Below, in pieces: positions 1-10,387 of a stretch of 64,000 bases of DNA. The stretch is from Agitococcus lubricus. GTDB taxonomy: Bacteria; Pseudomonadota; Gammaproteobacteria; Pseudomonadales; Moraxellaceae. Under the pieces are notes generated by a model. It was not told the DNA's origin and searched no databases. It worked only from the letters and a program-made list of their open reading frames with translations. Position 1 is the first letter of the stretch. Every line of letters starts with the position of its first letter. The stretch is from the NCBI RefSeq assembly GCF_003051055.1, contig NZ_QAON01000004.1, positions 124,001 to 188,000 of the forward strand, written 5' to 3'. Made by a program: the position numbers and the translations under genes.

Positions 1-693
1 GTTTTGCTCAATGGCATAATCGGAAAATTCTTTTAATTTGGCTGGAGAAAAACCTAAATCTAAGAAAAAAGCGCCTTCTTTTTCACTGGGCACATAAACA
101 AACTCACGGTATTCCGCCGCTAAGACTTCTTTAGCTTTTTCGCGTTCGCTGTCTGTTTCAAACTTGACCGTTAGACCGTTACTAATATCACTGACCGACC
201 GATATGCAATTTTGCTATCACGTAACTTGCTTTTAATTTCGGCGGTATAGGTTTCTTGGCGTTGCTCTAAAATTTTTGACATATCCACTTCTAATAAGAA
301 GTGTACGCCACCGCGCAAGTCCAAACCTAATTTCATTGGCCGCGCACCTAGATTCAACAGCCACTCAGGGGTTGTTGGTGCTAAATTTAAGGCCACCACA
401 TAGGCATCGCCTAAGGCACGTTTCACAATTTCTTGTGCCTTTAGCTGCTCGTCGTTGGTCTTGACGCGCACTAATACGCCTTTCTCTTGAATTTCACCGC
501 CGTGATAGGCTAAGCCTGCTTGTTTCAGCGCGGTTTCGGCTTGGCTTAACACTGCTTGGTCGGCTTTAATCCCTGCATTTGCACCAGAAATCTGAATGGC
601 TGGTTCATCAGGATATAAATTAGGTAAGGAATAAACGGTGCTAACAATCAGCACCAGCACAATTAAAATATACTTCCAAGCAGGATAACGCAT
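1..693 (-). CDS. secD: Protein translocase subunit SecD (C-terminus beyond window)
   Basis: SecD is an inner-membrane RND-like protein that works with SecF and YajC and uses the proton gradient to finish Sec-dependent export. The 231 visible codons begin with ATG at 693 and read MRYPAWKYILIV, a first membrane helix. The SecD signature LGLDLRGGVHFLLEVD follows around residues 120-135, and the first periplasmic domain comes next. The gene runs off the window's left edge in frame with no stop, so about 60% of the protein is missing here. A purine-rich GAAAGAA lies just before the start. It follows yajC on the same strand with a 131-base gap, the usual tgt-yajC-secD-secF order. Confidence 0.95.
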   Translation of the reverse strand, partial: MRYPAWKYILIVLVLIVSTVYSLPNLYPDEPAIQISGANAGIKADQAVLSQAETALKQAGLAYHGGEIQEKGVLVRVKTNDEQLKAQEIVKRALGDAYVVALNLAPTTPEWLLNLGARPMKLGLDLRGGVHFLLEVDMSKILEQRQETYTAEIKSKLRDSKIAYRSVSDISNGLTVKFETDSEREKAKEVLAAEYREFVYVPSEKEGAFFLDLGFSPAKLKEFSDYAIEQN

Positions 694-763
694 AACGGTT
701 CTTTCATTATCGAGAGTTAGACCAGCCTTGCTCCGTGATTAACTCTATCTGGTTATTGTTAAC

Positions 764-790
764 GCCGTTGTGTAACGGCAGCACAACGGC
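764..790 (-). other. Alternative hairpins in the yajC-secD gap
   Basis: GCCGTTGTG (764-772) pairs perfectly with CACAACGGC (782-790). GCCGTT can instead pair with the nearer AACGGC (774-779). The two folds exclude each other. No U-tract follows on the secD side, so this is not an intrinsic terminator. It could be a processing or leader structure for secD; no function is shown. Confidence 0.4.
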
Positions 791-824
791 GATATGGCTG
801 AGCCGCCATAGCAAGTTAAATGAC

Positions 825-1187
825 TTATTTGGTCAAATTCACATTCGCGCCCGTACCTACACTCTTCAAAGTGCCTTCGGGAAGTGTTGCTAATACAGAG
901 GCTTTTTGAATTTTGACGGTTAAATTATCGTTAATTTCAACGACTGCATAATCCTCATCCACTGCCTTTACTTTACCCAATAAGCCACCAGCAAAGACAA
1001 TTTCATCACCTTTTTGCAAGCCCGCCATTAAACTTTGATGTTCTTTTTGGCGTTTGGCTTGTGGCCGCCATAACAAGAAATAAAACACCAGCATAAACAC
1101 TACCAACATAGCAATATTGGCAAAAGCAGATGGCTCTTGTGCAGCAGGGGCGGCATTTGCATAGGCGTCGGCAATAAAAAAACTCAT
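825..1187 (-). CDS. yajC: Preprotein translocase accessory protein YajC
   Basis: YajC is a small single-span inner-membrane protein that associates with SecDF. The 120 residues show one hydrophobic helix at about residues 24-43, followed by WRPQAKRQKEH, the conserved basic stretch of the family. A soluble domain with the motif GDEIVFAGGLLGKV comes next. Length matches the family (about 110 residues). It sits 12 bases downstream of tgt and 131 bases before secD, so it is probably co-transcribed with both. Identification rests on the conserved motif and on context. Confidence 0.95.
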   Translation of the reverse strand: MSFFIADAYANAAPAAQEPSAFANIAMLVVFMLVFYFLLWRPQAKRQKEHQSLMAGLQKGDEIVFAGGLLGKVKAVDEDYAVVEINDNLTVKIQKASVLATLPEGTLKSVGTGANVNLTK

Positions 1188-1199
1188 GATAAAAACTCT

Positions 1200-2336
<1,137 letters not shown>

Positions 2337-2486
2337 TTAAGAGCAAAAATCGGGGCGCAAGTATAACTCAGGACAGCCAAATTTGACCGACGTTTGCAGA
2401 TTTTATCTCCTAAAAATGACAAAACGCGGTCGATTTAGGCACAACAGCGCATTTTTGGTGTCTCTCTATGCGCCGTTCAGTCGCTA

Positions 2487-3518
2487 TCATCCTGACTTTT
2501 CCACAAACATCGCATCGCCATAACTAAAAAAGCGGTATTTTTGCTCAACCGCTTGCGCATAGGCATTCATTACTGCTTCTTTCCCTGCAAAGGCGCAAAC
2601 CAACATTAATAAGGTGGATTCAGGTAAATGAAAATTAGTAAATAAAGCATCTACGACTTTCCACTGATAACTGGGATAAATAAAAATTTGCGTCTCTCCC
2701 GACCACGCTTTTAATTGTCCCTCATTGTACAACGCGGCACTTTCTAAGGCGCGCACGCTGGTTGTACCAATTGCAATCACCCGCCCACCTTTAGCTTTTG
2801 TATCTTTAATGGCTTGTACAGTTTCTTGGGGTACATTTAACCATTCACTGTGCATTTGATGGTCACGAATATCCTCTGTTTTCACAGGTCTAAATGTGCC
2901 TGCGCCCACATGCAAAGTGACATAGGCAAAATTTGCACCTACCGCGTTGATATTGGCTAATAAGGCTTCATCAAAATGCAAACCCGCCGTAGGTGCAGCC
3001 ACCGAATTTTGTTTGTTGGGGTCGCTATACACGGTTTGGTAGCGTTCGCTATCCGCTTGTTCGACTTGACGATTGAGATAGGGAGGCAATGGCATTTCAC
3101 CGTATTGCGCCAACACACCGCGAATCGGCTGGCTAAATTGTAACTTAAATAAGTCCTCTACCCTGTCGAGCATCTGTGCTTGCACTTGGCCATTGGCAAA
3201 CAACAGTTGCGCGCCTGCTTTGGGCGATTTGCTGGCACGCAAATGAACCAGTGCCGTATCGTCGTTAATGATACGTTCAATCAGCACTTCAACTTTGCCG
3301 CCTGAGCTTTTTTGGCCATATAAACGCGCTGCTAAAACGCGGGTATCATTAAAGACCAATAAGTCATTAGGTTTAATTAGACTGGGTAAATCAACGACTT
3401 GTTTATGTTGTACACCCTGTTGTGACAAATATAACAAACGGGAAGCCGAGCGTTGGGCTAAGGGATAACGGGCAATGAGTTCGTCGGGTAAATGATAGCT
3501 AAAATCAGACAGTTGCAT
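2487..3518 (-). CDS. queA: S-adenosylmethionine:tRNA ribosyltransferase-isomerase
   Basis: QueA transfers the ribosyl part of S-adenosylmethionine to preQ1-modified tRNA, giving epoxyqueuosine. The 343-residue protein starts with [16 protein letters not shown], typical of the family, and carries [11 protein letters not shown], the PTAGLHF motif and [10 protein letters not shown]. Length matches E. coli QueA (356). It precedes tgt on the same strand. A TATAAT-like box on the minus strand at 3553-3558 could be its -10 element, but no good -35 lies 17 bases away. Confidence 0.97.
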   Translation of the reverse strand: MQLSDFSYHLPDELIARYPLAQRSASRLLYLSQQGVQHKQVVDLPSLIKPNDLLVFNDTRVLAARLYGQKSSGGKVEVLIERIINDDTALVHLRASKSPKAGAQLLFANGQVQAQMLDRVEDLFKLQFSQPIRGVLAQYGEMPLPPYLNRQVEQADSERYQTVYSDPNKQNSVAAPTAGLHFDEALLANINAVGANFAYVTLHVGAGTFRPVKTEDIRDHQMHSEWLNVPQETVQAIKDTKAKGGRVIAIGTTSVRALESAALYNEGQLKAWSGETQIFIYPSYQWKVVDALFTNFHLPESTLLMLVCAFAGKEAVMNAYAQAVEQKYRFFSYGDAMFVEKSG

Positions 3519-3578
3519 GAGCTTGGGTAAGAATTAGTCAAATAGGATATCTATTATAACAAGTTTTAATGAAAATAC

Positions 3579-3606
3579 TTGACGCAACTTTCATGACGAC
3601 TATAAT
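3579..3606 (+). promoter_or_regulatory. Sigma-70 promoter of tRNA-Leu
   Basis: TTGACG (3579-3584) and a perfect TATAAT (3601-3606) are separated by 16 bases. The tRNA begins 14 bases after the -10 box. The sequence between is GC-rich near its start, as in stringently controlled stable-RNA promoters. Confidence 0.8.
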
Positions 3607-3620
3607 CGCAGGCCTACCTT

Positions 3621-3707
3621 GCCTAGGTGGCGGAATCGGTAGACGCAGTGGACTCAAAATCCACCGCCTTTGCGGGCGTGCCGGTTCGAGTCCGGCTCTA
3701 GGCACCA
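3621..3707 (+). tRNA. tRNA-Leu (anticodon CAA)
   Basis: The 87-base sequence folds as a class II tRNA with a 7-base acceptor stem (GCCTAGG with TCTAGGC, one G-U pair). It has the leucine-type D-arm AATCGGTAGACGC, an anticodon loop CTCAAAA giving anticodon CAA (reads UUG), a long variable arm and the T-arm CCGGTTCGAGTCCGG. CCA is encoded. It closely resembles the E. coli Leu(CAA) gene. It stands alone with its own promoter and terminator. Confidence 0.96.
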
Positions 3708-3714
3708 AGATTCC

Positions 3715-3749
3715 AAAAAAGCCCTGACTGAATAAGTCGGGGCTTTTTT
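3715..3749. terminator. Bidirectional intrinsic terminator
   Basis: AAAAAAGCCCTGACT (3715-3729) pairs with AGTCGGGGCTTTTTT (3735-3749) around a 5-base loop, with one G-U pair. It ends the tRNA-Leu transcript on the plus strand. On the minus strand it overlaps the stop codon of the convergent membrane-protein gene. Confidence 0.88.
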
Positions 3750-4728
3750 ATTTCTGAAAAAAACTATTCGCTGTTGATTCTTTAATTACTTTAATATCAC
3801 CCCATCCTTGGTAAATCAGCACAGTGCGTTGTGCTCCGATTGTTTCATCTCGATAATCATTGTTATATTTACGTTTGATTTGTAAATCATCCATTCCTTG
3901 ACTTTGCCATATTTGTTGACTCTCATTACTACTAACCAAGATGTAAACATACTCTTTAGCATGACCATTAAACACAGTATATTTAGGAATGGCATAGGCA
4001 CAACACAGCGAAAGTATAAAAGGTAAAATTAAAATAGAAAAATAACTAGATTCAAAAATACGACCATCACTTTCTCTAAACCAATAAAAAAGCAACGTCA
4101 AACACGCCATGATTATAGAAACCATTATAACTATTTTATCTAACATTTCAACCGATGGAAAAATATAAGATGTATATTCAAAGCTAAGAGTTTGTAATAT
4201 GACAGATAAACCAATAAAAAAGATGACACTTACATGATTAAACAAAAATCTTTGCTTATATTTCTCTATATCAATAAAATCAGGCTTGGACTCTACTAAT
4301 CCCCACTCTTTAATCTTATTACTCATGACATACGATAAGGTTTTAGTGTTAGCGGTTGTAGGACGCCATAACTTACAGTCTATTTCTAAATAGTATCCAT
4401 TGATATCAAATAAGAAAAAATCACTTTCAACATCATAAATAATATTTTTCACATCTTTTTTACTTATAAAACAGGGTTCTTTACCCCAAGAAAATGGGTA
4501 ACTTATCATAATATTATCGTCAACCTTAATAAATGATTTGAATCGATAAAAAAGATAAAGTACAAATATAAAGCAAATATAGGTTTGAATGACTAAAAAA
4601 GTTAACTTATTAGGGAAAGAGTAGTATAAATCATCATCCTGTTTCTCCATAAAATAGTCAAAAGACAGAAAAAAAACCAAGCCCAACAGTATCAATATCT
4701 GCTTTTTATAACATGGCCTAAATAACAT
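3748..4728 (-). CDS. Unrecognised membrane protein, paralogue of its upstream neighbour
   Basis: I do not recognise this 326-residue protein. It has two N-terminal membrane helices (about residues 10-28 and 42-62) and then a soluble beta-rich stretch of about 90 residues (ISYPFSWGKEPCFISK onward), loosely like a bacterial PH-type domain. Three or four further helices lie at about residues 160-255, followed by a polar C-terminal domain of about 65 residues. The same layout and the junction motif IEKYKQ / IEKYEQ recur in the gene upstream. Its ATG lies two bases after that gene's TAA, so the pair is very likely translationally coupled. Base composition is clearly more AT-rich than the neighbours, which suggests recent transfer. 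Confidence 0.75.
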   Translation of the reverse strand: MLFRPCYKKQILILLGLVFFLSFDYFMEKQDDDLYYSFPNKLTFLVIQTYICFIFVLYLFYRFKSFIKVDDNIMISYPFSWGKEPCFISKKDVKNIIYDVESDFFLFDINGYYLEIDCKLWRPTTANTKTLSYVMSNKIKEWGLVESKPDFIDIEKYKQRFLFNHVSVIFFIGLSVILQTLSFEYTSYIFPSVEMLDKIVIMVSIIMACLTLLFYWFRESDGRIFESSYFSILILPFILSLCCAYAIPKYTVFNGHAKEYVYILVSSNESQQIWQSQGMDDLQIKRKYNNDYRDETIGAQRTVLIYQGWGDIKVIKESTANSFFQK

Positions 4729-4730
4729 AG

Positions 4731-5765
4731 TTACTCCACATCAAACTCTTTAGATTGCTCCATGTCCATCATCACAAGACCAAATGGACCATAATATATA
4801 TCAACACTTCGCTGCTTGTTTTTATATTTATCGAAATCAGCCTTAGCGATATAATATCCCTCCCTACTTAATTCAGGTGCTTTACCATCAACATCGTGCC
4901 AAGAAATATGATATGAACCTATTTTAGCTACTTGATACAGTGTTTTTTCAGGAGGTACTGTGAATAAGACATAGAGATGTAAAAGAATACAAAATAATAA
5001 TCCAAATGATAAACCAATTATGGTGCTATACACACTATTATCCAGTCGGCGCTCATCAATAATTTTACTTTTATAAATAATTAGCGCAGAAAGTAATGAC
5101 GTAACAGCATAATAACTCCAACCCCAATCAAAATATATTTGTATAAGTCTATTGTTGACACTAATTCCAATTGAAATAATCACAACCAAAAACATAAAAA
5201 ATAAAGCTGTCATTTTTCGGCTAGTCATTATTTCAGCTACAGTAAATTGCTCATATTTTTCAATAATTATATGTTTTTGATAGTACTTTAATACTTGCAA
5301 AAAGTTAGCATACTTTAGCTCTATCACATTATTTTTGAAGATTTGAGCATCTCGTTGATTTACAGTTATTTGATTGCCATCATTAAAGTCTAGGACGATA
5401 TGACTATGATTTTTGGGGTTATAAATAAAATTCTGTTGAGTAGTCACTTTAGTTAAACAATCAAAAGAATAGCTTGAATTCCAAAAGGACAGCCCCAAAC
5501 ATACCTTTTTAATACCTTGTGGAGAAACTGACAGATAAATACCAAAATAAAGATAGAGCGGAATAATCCAAAGAAACACAATCCATAAGATATACCCTGA
5601 AAATATCTTTGATGGATTATTTATCATTATTAAAACAACATCATATATACCTAATTGAATTGAAATAACAAAAAAATATATTAATATCCATAAAGAAAAA
5701 ATTCTAAATCTCGTCTCTGGTATTTTTTGTTTTTGTTCTATTTTTATTTTCTTACTCCCACGCAA
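4731..5765 (-). CDS. Unrecognised membrane protein, first gene of an AT-rich pair
   Basis: This 344-residue protein has two N-terminal helices (about 22-48 and 55-77) and a soluble beta-rich segment (SPQGIKKVCLGLSF through FNDGNQITVNQRD). About four helices follow from residue 185 to 270, then a C-terminal domain ending YYGPFGLVMMDMEQS. The layout parallels the downstream gene, so the two are probably diverged paralogues. The proposed start is TTG at 5765, with AAGG eight bases before it; the next methionine (residue 47) would remove the first helix. No function can be assigned. The AT-rich pair interrupts otherwise ordinary chromosome. Confidence 0.7.
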   Translation of the reverse strand: MRGSKKIKIEQKQKIPETRFRIFSLWILIYFFVISIQLGIYDVVLIMINNPSKIFSGYILWIVFLWIIPLYLYFGIYLSVSPQGIKKVCLGLSFWNSSYSFDCLTKVTTQQNFIYNPKNHSHIVLDFNDGNQITVNQRDAQIFKNNVIELKYANFLQVLKYYQKHIIIEKYEQFTVAEIMTSRKMTALFFMFLVVIISIGISVNNRLIQIYFDWGWSYYAVTSLLSALIIYKSKIIDERRLDNSVYSTIIGLSFGLLFCILLHLYVLFTVPPEKTLYQVAKIGSYHISWHDVDGKAPELSREGYYIAKADFDKYKNKQRSVDIYYGPFGLVMMDMEQSKEFDVE

Positions 5766-5794
5766 CTATGATACCTTAAAATGAAGTTAATCGG

Positions 5795-6706
5795 CTAACT
5801 CAGTACAAAATCCACCGCCCTCACCGCTTCTGGCAAGTCTTTTTCGCCCAACATTTCTTTTAGCGTGGTTTCAATCATCACACACATCGCCTCTAAGGCT
5901 AAATCATTGGGGCTAGTGCCAAACGGTTCTTCCAACTCATCACTTAAGGCTTCTAAAGCAAAAAACGTATACGCAATAAACGCCACCATAATGGGAGTTG
6001 TCCAACCAATCGCGTCCACCAAACCAAACGGTAATAAAAAACAGTACAAATACGCGGTACGGTGCAAAATCACCACATAGGTATAGGGCAAAGGCGTACT
6101 ACTCAAACGCTCACAACCACTCACCGCCTCAGTGAGTTTAGCTAAAGGTAATTCCATTTGTGCCGCTAAAATGGGTTCAAGTTGCTGTTGTTGGCGTTGT
6201 ATTTGCAGTTGTTGAGCGAGGTGTAAAATCAATAAATTAGGAATAAATCGGGCGTTTTTGAGGGTTTGATAAACCTCTACACTTAATAATCGTTGTAAAT
6301 CCTGACTTGGGTCTGTACCACGTAATTGATGACGTAAGACATGGCTCAAAGCCGCTAAACTATAGACAAAACCTTGTTGTTGCTGAATATCCGTCACTAA
6401 AGTGAGATATTGACGCGTTAACGTGCGACTTTCACTTAACATACTGCCCCATAATTTGCGTCCCTCCCAATAACGGTCATAACTGGCATTATTTCTAAAA
6501 CCCAAAAACACCGCTAAGGCGACACCAATTAAAGTAAACGGGACAAAGGTTAAAGGCACTTTTAAGGCAAAAACTTGACCATGAATAATCGTGATGAGGC
6601 TTGCTAAACCTGTCACCGCAGCGAGTTGGGGCAAAATCCGTGGCAATACCGAACCACGCCAAATAAATAACATCCGCAACCAATGCTGACGTGGACGAAT
6701 AATCAT
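5795..6706 (-). CDS. Bestrophin-family anion channel (YneE/UPF0187)
   Basis: Bacterial bestrophins are pentameric inner-membrane ion channels. The 303-residue protein opens [20 protein letters not shown] and has the family block [19 protein letters not shown] at about residues 69-87. It contains hydrophobic helices near residues 28-68 and 210-250, and the C-terminal [20 protein letters not shown], a strong bestrophin signature that lines the cytosolic side of the pore. The ATG at 6706 has TTGGA eight bases upstream. It is divergent from purT with 75 bases between. The ion and the physiological role are unknown. Confidence 0.93.
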   Translation of the reverse strand: MIIRPRQHWLRMLFIWRGSVLPRILPQLAAVTGLASLITIIHGQVFALKVPLTFVPFTLIGVALAVFLGFRNNASYDRYWEGRKLWGSMLSESRTLTRQYLTLVTDIQQQQGFVYSLAALSHVLRHQLRGTDPSQDLQRLLSVEVYQTLKNARFIPNLLILHLAQQLQIQRQQQQLEPILAAQMELPLAKLTEAVSGCERLSSTPLPYTYVVILHRTAYLYCFLLPFGLVDAIGWTTPIMVAFIAYTFFALEALSDELEEPFGTSPNDLALEAMCVMIETTLKEMLGEKDLPEAVRAVDFVLS

Positions 6707-6781
6707 AATAATTCCAATAGCCGTGTTATGCCTAAGTCTTATATTATAGCCAGCAATTTTGAGCCTTTAGAGTATCACGTT

Positions 6782-7978
6782 ATGAGATTTGGCACTCCCT
6801 TAAGCAATCATGCCACCAAAGTCATGTTATTAGGTTCGGGCGAGTTAGGTAAAGAAGTGGTCATTTCTTTACAACGCTTGGGCGTAGAGGTTATTGCTGT
6901 TGACCGTTATGCTAATGCACCTGCTCATCAAGTGGCACATCGCGCCCATGTGATTAATATGAGCAATGCTGACGAGTTACGGGCTTTAATTTTGGCCGAA
7001 AAACCGCATTTTATTGTCCCTGAAATTGAAGCGATTGCGACCCAAGTTTTAGTTGATATTGAACAAGAAGGCATTGCCGAAGTCATTCCCACCGCGCGGG
7101 CAGTCAATTTAACCATGAACCGTGAAGGCATTCGTCGTTTAGCCGCCGAAGAACTACAATTACCCACCTCCCCTTATGCCTTTGCTGAAAGTTTAGAACA
7201 ACTACAAGCGGCTGCCAAAAACATTGGTTTTCCGTGTTTTATCAAGCCTGTGATGTCCTCTTCGGGTAAAGGCCAATCTAAAGTGGATAATGTTGCAGAA
7301 TTAGCCGCCGCATGGGATTACGCCTTAGCCAGTGGGCGAGTAAATCATGGCAAAGTGATTCTTGAAGGCATGATTAATTTTGATTTTGAAATTACCCTGC
7401 TCACTGTGCGTGCTGTGGGTGCAAACGGTCAAGTACAAACTTTCTTCTGTGATGCGATTGGTCACAAACAAGTGGCAGGTGATTATGTCGAAAGTTGGCA
7501 ACCTCAAGCCATGAGTGAAATTGCGTTAGCAAAAGCCCGTGACATTGCTGATAAAGTCACTACCAATTTAGGCGGTCGTGGCATTTTTGGCGTTGAGTTG
7601 TTTGTCAAAGGGGATGAGGTGTGGTTTTCTGAGGTTAGCCCTCGCCCACATGATACGGGTTTAGTCACGTTGGCGAGTCAATATCAATCAGAATTTGAAA
7701 TTCATGCTCGCGCAATTTTAGGCCTGCCTGTCAATACCGCTTGTCATAGTGTGGCTGCCAGTGCGGTGATTTATGGCGGCTTAGAAGCGCAAGGAATTGC
7801 GTTTGAAGGCGTTGCCGAAGCCTTACAAGTGCCCAATAGTGATTTGCGTTTATTTGGTAAACCCGAAAGTTTTGCTAAACGCAGAATGGGTGTAGCCTTA
7901 TGTCGTGCAGAGAGTGTTGATTTAGCCAGAGCCAATGCCAGAGAGTCAGCAAGCCGAGTAAAACCTGTATTAGGGTAA
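6782..7978 (+). CDS. purT: Formate-dependent phosphoribosylglycinamide formyltransferase
   Basis: PurT is an ATP-grasp enzyme that makes formyl-GAR from formate, ATP and GAR in purine synthesis. It is an alternative to the folate-dependent PurN. The protein shows [13 protein letters not shown] at its N-terminus, [40 protein letters not shown] and [12 protein letters not shown], all diagnostic of PurT. The frame is open from 6683, but the start at 6782 (MRFGTPLS) aligns with E. coli PurT and gives 398 residues against 392. The earlier ATG codons overlap the divergent gene and would add about 33 unmatched residues. The gene is monocistronic and convergent with the next gene. Confidence 0.96.
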   Translation: MRFGTPLSNHATKVMLLGSGELGKEVVISLQRLGVEVIAVDRYANAPAHQVAHRAHVINMSNADELRALILAEKPHFIVPEIEAIATQVLVDIEQEGIAEVIPTARAVNLTMNREGIRRLAAEELQLPTSPYAFAESLEQLQAAAKNIGFPCFIKPVMSSSGKGQSKVDNVAELAAAWDYALASGRVNHGKVILEGMINFDFEITLLTVRAVGANGQVQTFFCDAIGHKQVAGDYVESWQPQAMSEIALAKARDIADKVTTNLGGRGIFGVELFVKGDEVWFSEVSPRPHDTGLVTLASQYQSEFEIHARAILGLPVNTACHSVAASAVIYGGLEAQGIAFEGVAEALQVPNSDLRLFGKPESFAKRRMGVALCRAESVDLARANARESASRVKPVLG

Positions 7979-8018
7979 TACAGGTCTAATGTCGCAGGAG
8001 GCCATTTGCCTTCTGTGG

Positions 8019-9139
8019 CTAATGTTGTTTAATTAAGTCTAAACTGCGTTGTAACGGGTCTGTTTTATCATCACTGGCCCGTTCTAACATCGGTTCGGTC
8101 TCTATTAATACGGCTAACACTTGATTTAACTCTTCATCTGACCATCGTAATGCAGGGGCTAAACGGATTTTGAGCTGCTGCTGATTGCGTGACAACATCG
8201 CCAAAGACAAGCCTTGATTTTCTAAAGCGGCAAGCAACAGTGGCCTCTGCGCCTTGACCTGTGTTAATAATGCTGCGAAATAGTGCTCGCGTGCGGCTTG
8301 TTGCTGCTGCTGTTTTAGCACCTCTAAAGCGGATAACTGTTGGCGTAAGGCGTCAATTTGTGCATCATAGTCTGTCACTAAGCTAGGCTTATCCACTGCT
8401 AAACCTAGTTGCCACTGACTAAATAGCTGTACAAACTGTTCTAAACGTGGGTCATCGACTTGTCTCATCCAAAACCCATCCGCCCGTTCAGGCGCAGGCT
8501 GTTGGCCAAACAACGCTAAGGGTGGCGCAATTAGGGTATTCCACGAGGCCGCCACCACAGGATAGGCTGTGCCTTCAATCGTCGCGGTGGCCACACTGAC
8601 AATCACAGGCGACACCATACCTACCGTTGGAACAAGCGTATATGCAGAAGCCGTGACAGCGACACCGATTGGTAACCCCGTTGCCACACGTAACACCGTA
8701 AGAATAGAAGACTCAAAACTCGCCCACGGATAGGCCAACCACCAACCAAAAACCCGTTTTTGCGTACGACTTTTGGCTTTAGCCATTGATGTTTGCCATG
8801 TATCGGCCACCCCCTGAACGGTATAGTCCATTAAAACCTCTTTTGCTCCCCAACGCCATGTCGTATTGGCTGTGTTAGCAATATCGGTATAAAACTGCGG
8901 CTTTACATACTGGCTTAATGATGTCCCCGCACGCTGCCAACCTTTGGCCACATGATTGATAGGAACGACATAACCAGGAACTATCCACACATCATATAAA
9001 CGTTGTTCGGCATCATAAAGTTGACCCGCACGAATTAAGTCTTTTTTTGCGTCAAGGAGAGAAAATAGGCATTCGCGCTTGCTGTTTGTGTCGCGACACA
9101 GAGAGCGGAACTCAGTAATACTTGATGGGTTTTAGACAT
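8019..9139 (-). CDS. Signal-peptide protein read across a -1 frameshift (or broken gene)
   Basis: I do not recognise the family. Starting at ATG 9139 (or 9145), a 34-36-codon frame encodes a clear signal peptide ending TASANA/YFLS and then stops at 9035-9037. The -1 frame opens exactly before that stop with DLIRAGQLYDAEQRLYDVW. It continues to 8019, with an alanine/glycine/valine-rich membrane-like stretch and a C-terminal half dense in glutamine and leucine that is probably helical. The restored product has about 370 residues. The switch point is CAA AAA AAG ACT TAA, a dnaX-type slippery site in the right phase. Three readings are possible: programmed frameshift, inactivating indel, or homopolymer sequencing error. 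The -1 frame also has a GTG at 8990 that would give a 323-residue product without the signal peptide. Confidence 0.6.
9041..9047 (-). promoter_or_regulatory. A AAA AAG slippery heptamer, candidate -1 frameshift site
   Basis: On the minus strand the zero frame reads CAA AAA AAG ACT TAA. The heptamer A AAA AAG therefore has the X XXY YYZ phase used by E. coli dnaX. Slipping back one base leads directly into the long downstream frame (GAC TTA ATT CGT). The zero-frame stop is one codon further on. I see no clear upstream Shine-Dalgarno stimulator and no strong downstream stem-loop. Confidence 0.45.
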
Positions 9140-9205
9140 AGACATTCCGTGACTTCGTTGTTTTTTGAATGATAAAGCCAAAGAATGGTATTTGAATAGG
9201 GGGAT

Positions 9206-9394
9206 TTAAGCGGCTAAAAGAACATCCTCACGGGAGGAAAAAGCCTCCCGTGCGGACATTTGTGTGTGTTGACGTTCGGTGCGGCGTAACGCTTTTTCAC
9301 TTTTACCATGAGCACCACCTTTTTGCGCAATCGCAACCAAAGTCACCCAATTACGCGGTCTTTTTTGCAGTTTGACTGCATGTCGTTTAGGCAT
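9206..9394 (-). CDS. Small basic protein of the rtcB locus
   Basis: This is a 62-residue, strongly basic protein (about 14 Lys/Arg) beginning MPKRHAVKLQKRPRNW. Its core KGGAHGKSEKALRRTERQ resembles a pattern (KPRN...GxHxKSxKAxRRxE) that I recall from short uncharacterised proteobacterial proteins; the recollection is not checked. The ATG at 9394 is chosen because GGAG lies seven bases upstream. A longer frame to 9433 would overlap the gene before it. It starts 11 bases after the EEIQSDW-motif gene, so the two are probably one operon. Its charge suggests nucleic-acid or ribosome contact, which is inference only. Confidence 0.75.
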   Translation of the reverse strand: MPKRHAVKLQKRPRNWVTLVAIAQKGGAHGKSEKALRRTERQHTQMSAREAFSSREDVLLAA

Positions 9395-9405
9395 TTTTCT
9401 ATCTC

Positions 9406-10347
9406 CTAAGCTGCCCAGCGATACCATTGCCAAATATCTTGGCGTTTTTTGACCTTTTTTACTTTCGGGTCAGATTCTAAAAATAACGGCCCTTTATTCA
9501 CTCGCTCAAAGGCGAATTTTTCGGGCAAATCACTATATAAAGAGCGAGGCGGAATATGTTCCTCATCCAAACGTTTTAAAGCATTTCCCGTTTGCCACGC
9601 ATGATAAAACACTTCCTTAAAACCTAATTCTTCCTGTAAAAACCATAATGCAGCAGTCAGCATAGCCTCACTCCATGTTTTTTGGTGCTGTTGAATATCC
9701 GTTTGATAGTCAAGCACCACATCCACAGGCAACCAAGCACTCCGCCACCAAACACGCAGTTCATTATTTTGTGTCGCTTGTTTGGCTGCTGCGTACAACT
9801 CAGCATAATCACGTAACCAATCCGACTGAATCTCTTCAATCATTGCTTGGCCTGTTTGCCAATCCCAATCTAAACGCGCCCATGCCAAGGTAATACGTTG
9901 CTCAGACATGGGGTGATGCCAACGGCCATAACGCCAAACTTGACCTAATTCATGGTTTGTAAATGCTTTTACATGAGAAATAGGTAAATTAAGTTGCAAT
10001 ACGGCATTGAGTCCTGCACGACTGGTTTGATACCAAGGGTTCCACTGTTCGTTACCCCATTGTGCAAGATTTAACACATAGTTATGAATGGACTGTTGTG
10101 GCCAATAATGCAATAACTCTGCTAAAGCAATGTCATCACGACCACAACGCGCCAACCAGTCCTTAATCAAAGGTTTATTTAACCAATGAGCATAGCGGCT
10201 CTTCTTTACATCCCGAATAGTCCGCATACCGCCATGTTGTTGCAGCCGCCCTAACAAGTACAACACATAACGGTCACGGTGGTAGTAAAAACAAGTTTTC
10301 TCTTTAGGTAAACACGCAATGACTTCGTCTAGTTGGCTTTGTTTCAT
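9406..10347 (-). CDS. EEIQSDW-motif protein next to rtcB
   Basis: This is a 313-residue soluble protein unusually rich in tryptophan and tyrosine. It contains ARLDWDWQTGQAMIEEIQSDW at about residues 174-194. A later block, W-x2-AMLTAALWFLQEELGFKEVFYHAW then PPRSLYSDLPEKFAFE, lies at about residues 230-285. From memory, EEIQSDW followed by such a helix and strand is seen in domains of phage and polyvalent proteins of unknown role; here it stands alone. A strong AGGAGG eight bases before the ATG at 10347 supports the start. It lies 120 bases downstream of rtcB, separated by palindromes, and is followed closely by the small basic gene. Function unknown; an RNA-related role is only suggested by the neighbourhood. 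Confidence 0.8.
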   Translation of the reverse strand: MKQSQLDEVIACLPKEKTCFYYHRDRYVLYLLGRLQQHGGMRTIRDVKKSRYAHWLNKPLIKDWLARCGRDDIALAELLHYWPQQSIHNYVLNLAQWGNEQWNPWYQTSRAGLNAVLQLNLPISHVKAFTNHELGQVWRYGRWHHPMSEQRITLAWARLDWDWQTGQAMIEEIQSDWLRDYAELYAAAKQATQNNELRVWWRSAWLPVDVVLDYQTDIQQHQKTWSEAMLTAALWFLQEELGFKEVFYHAWQTGNALKRLDEEHIPPRSLYSDLPEKFAFERVNKGPLFLESDPKVKKVKKRQDIWQWYRWAA

Positions 10348-10387
10348 TATTCATTCCTCCTGTCTAAATCGGTGTAAACACAACGTC

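Noticed and set aside
6683..6781. Upstream extension of purT to 6683
   Set aside because: It overlaps the divergent bestrophin gene and adds 33 residues absent from known PurT; the start at 6782 aligns with E. coli.
8991..9134. Treating the gene at 8019-8990 as complete from GTG 8990
   Set aside because: The same frame continues upstream with protein-like sequence (DLIRAGQLYDAEQRLYD) to the slippery site, and a signal peptide lies in the adjacent frame, so the GTG start probably truncates the protein.
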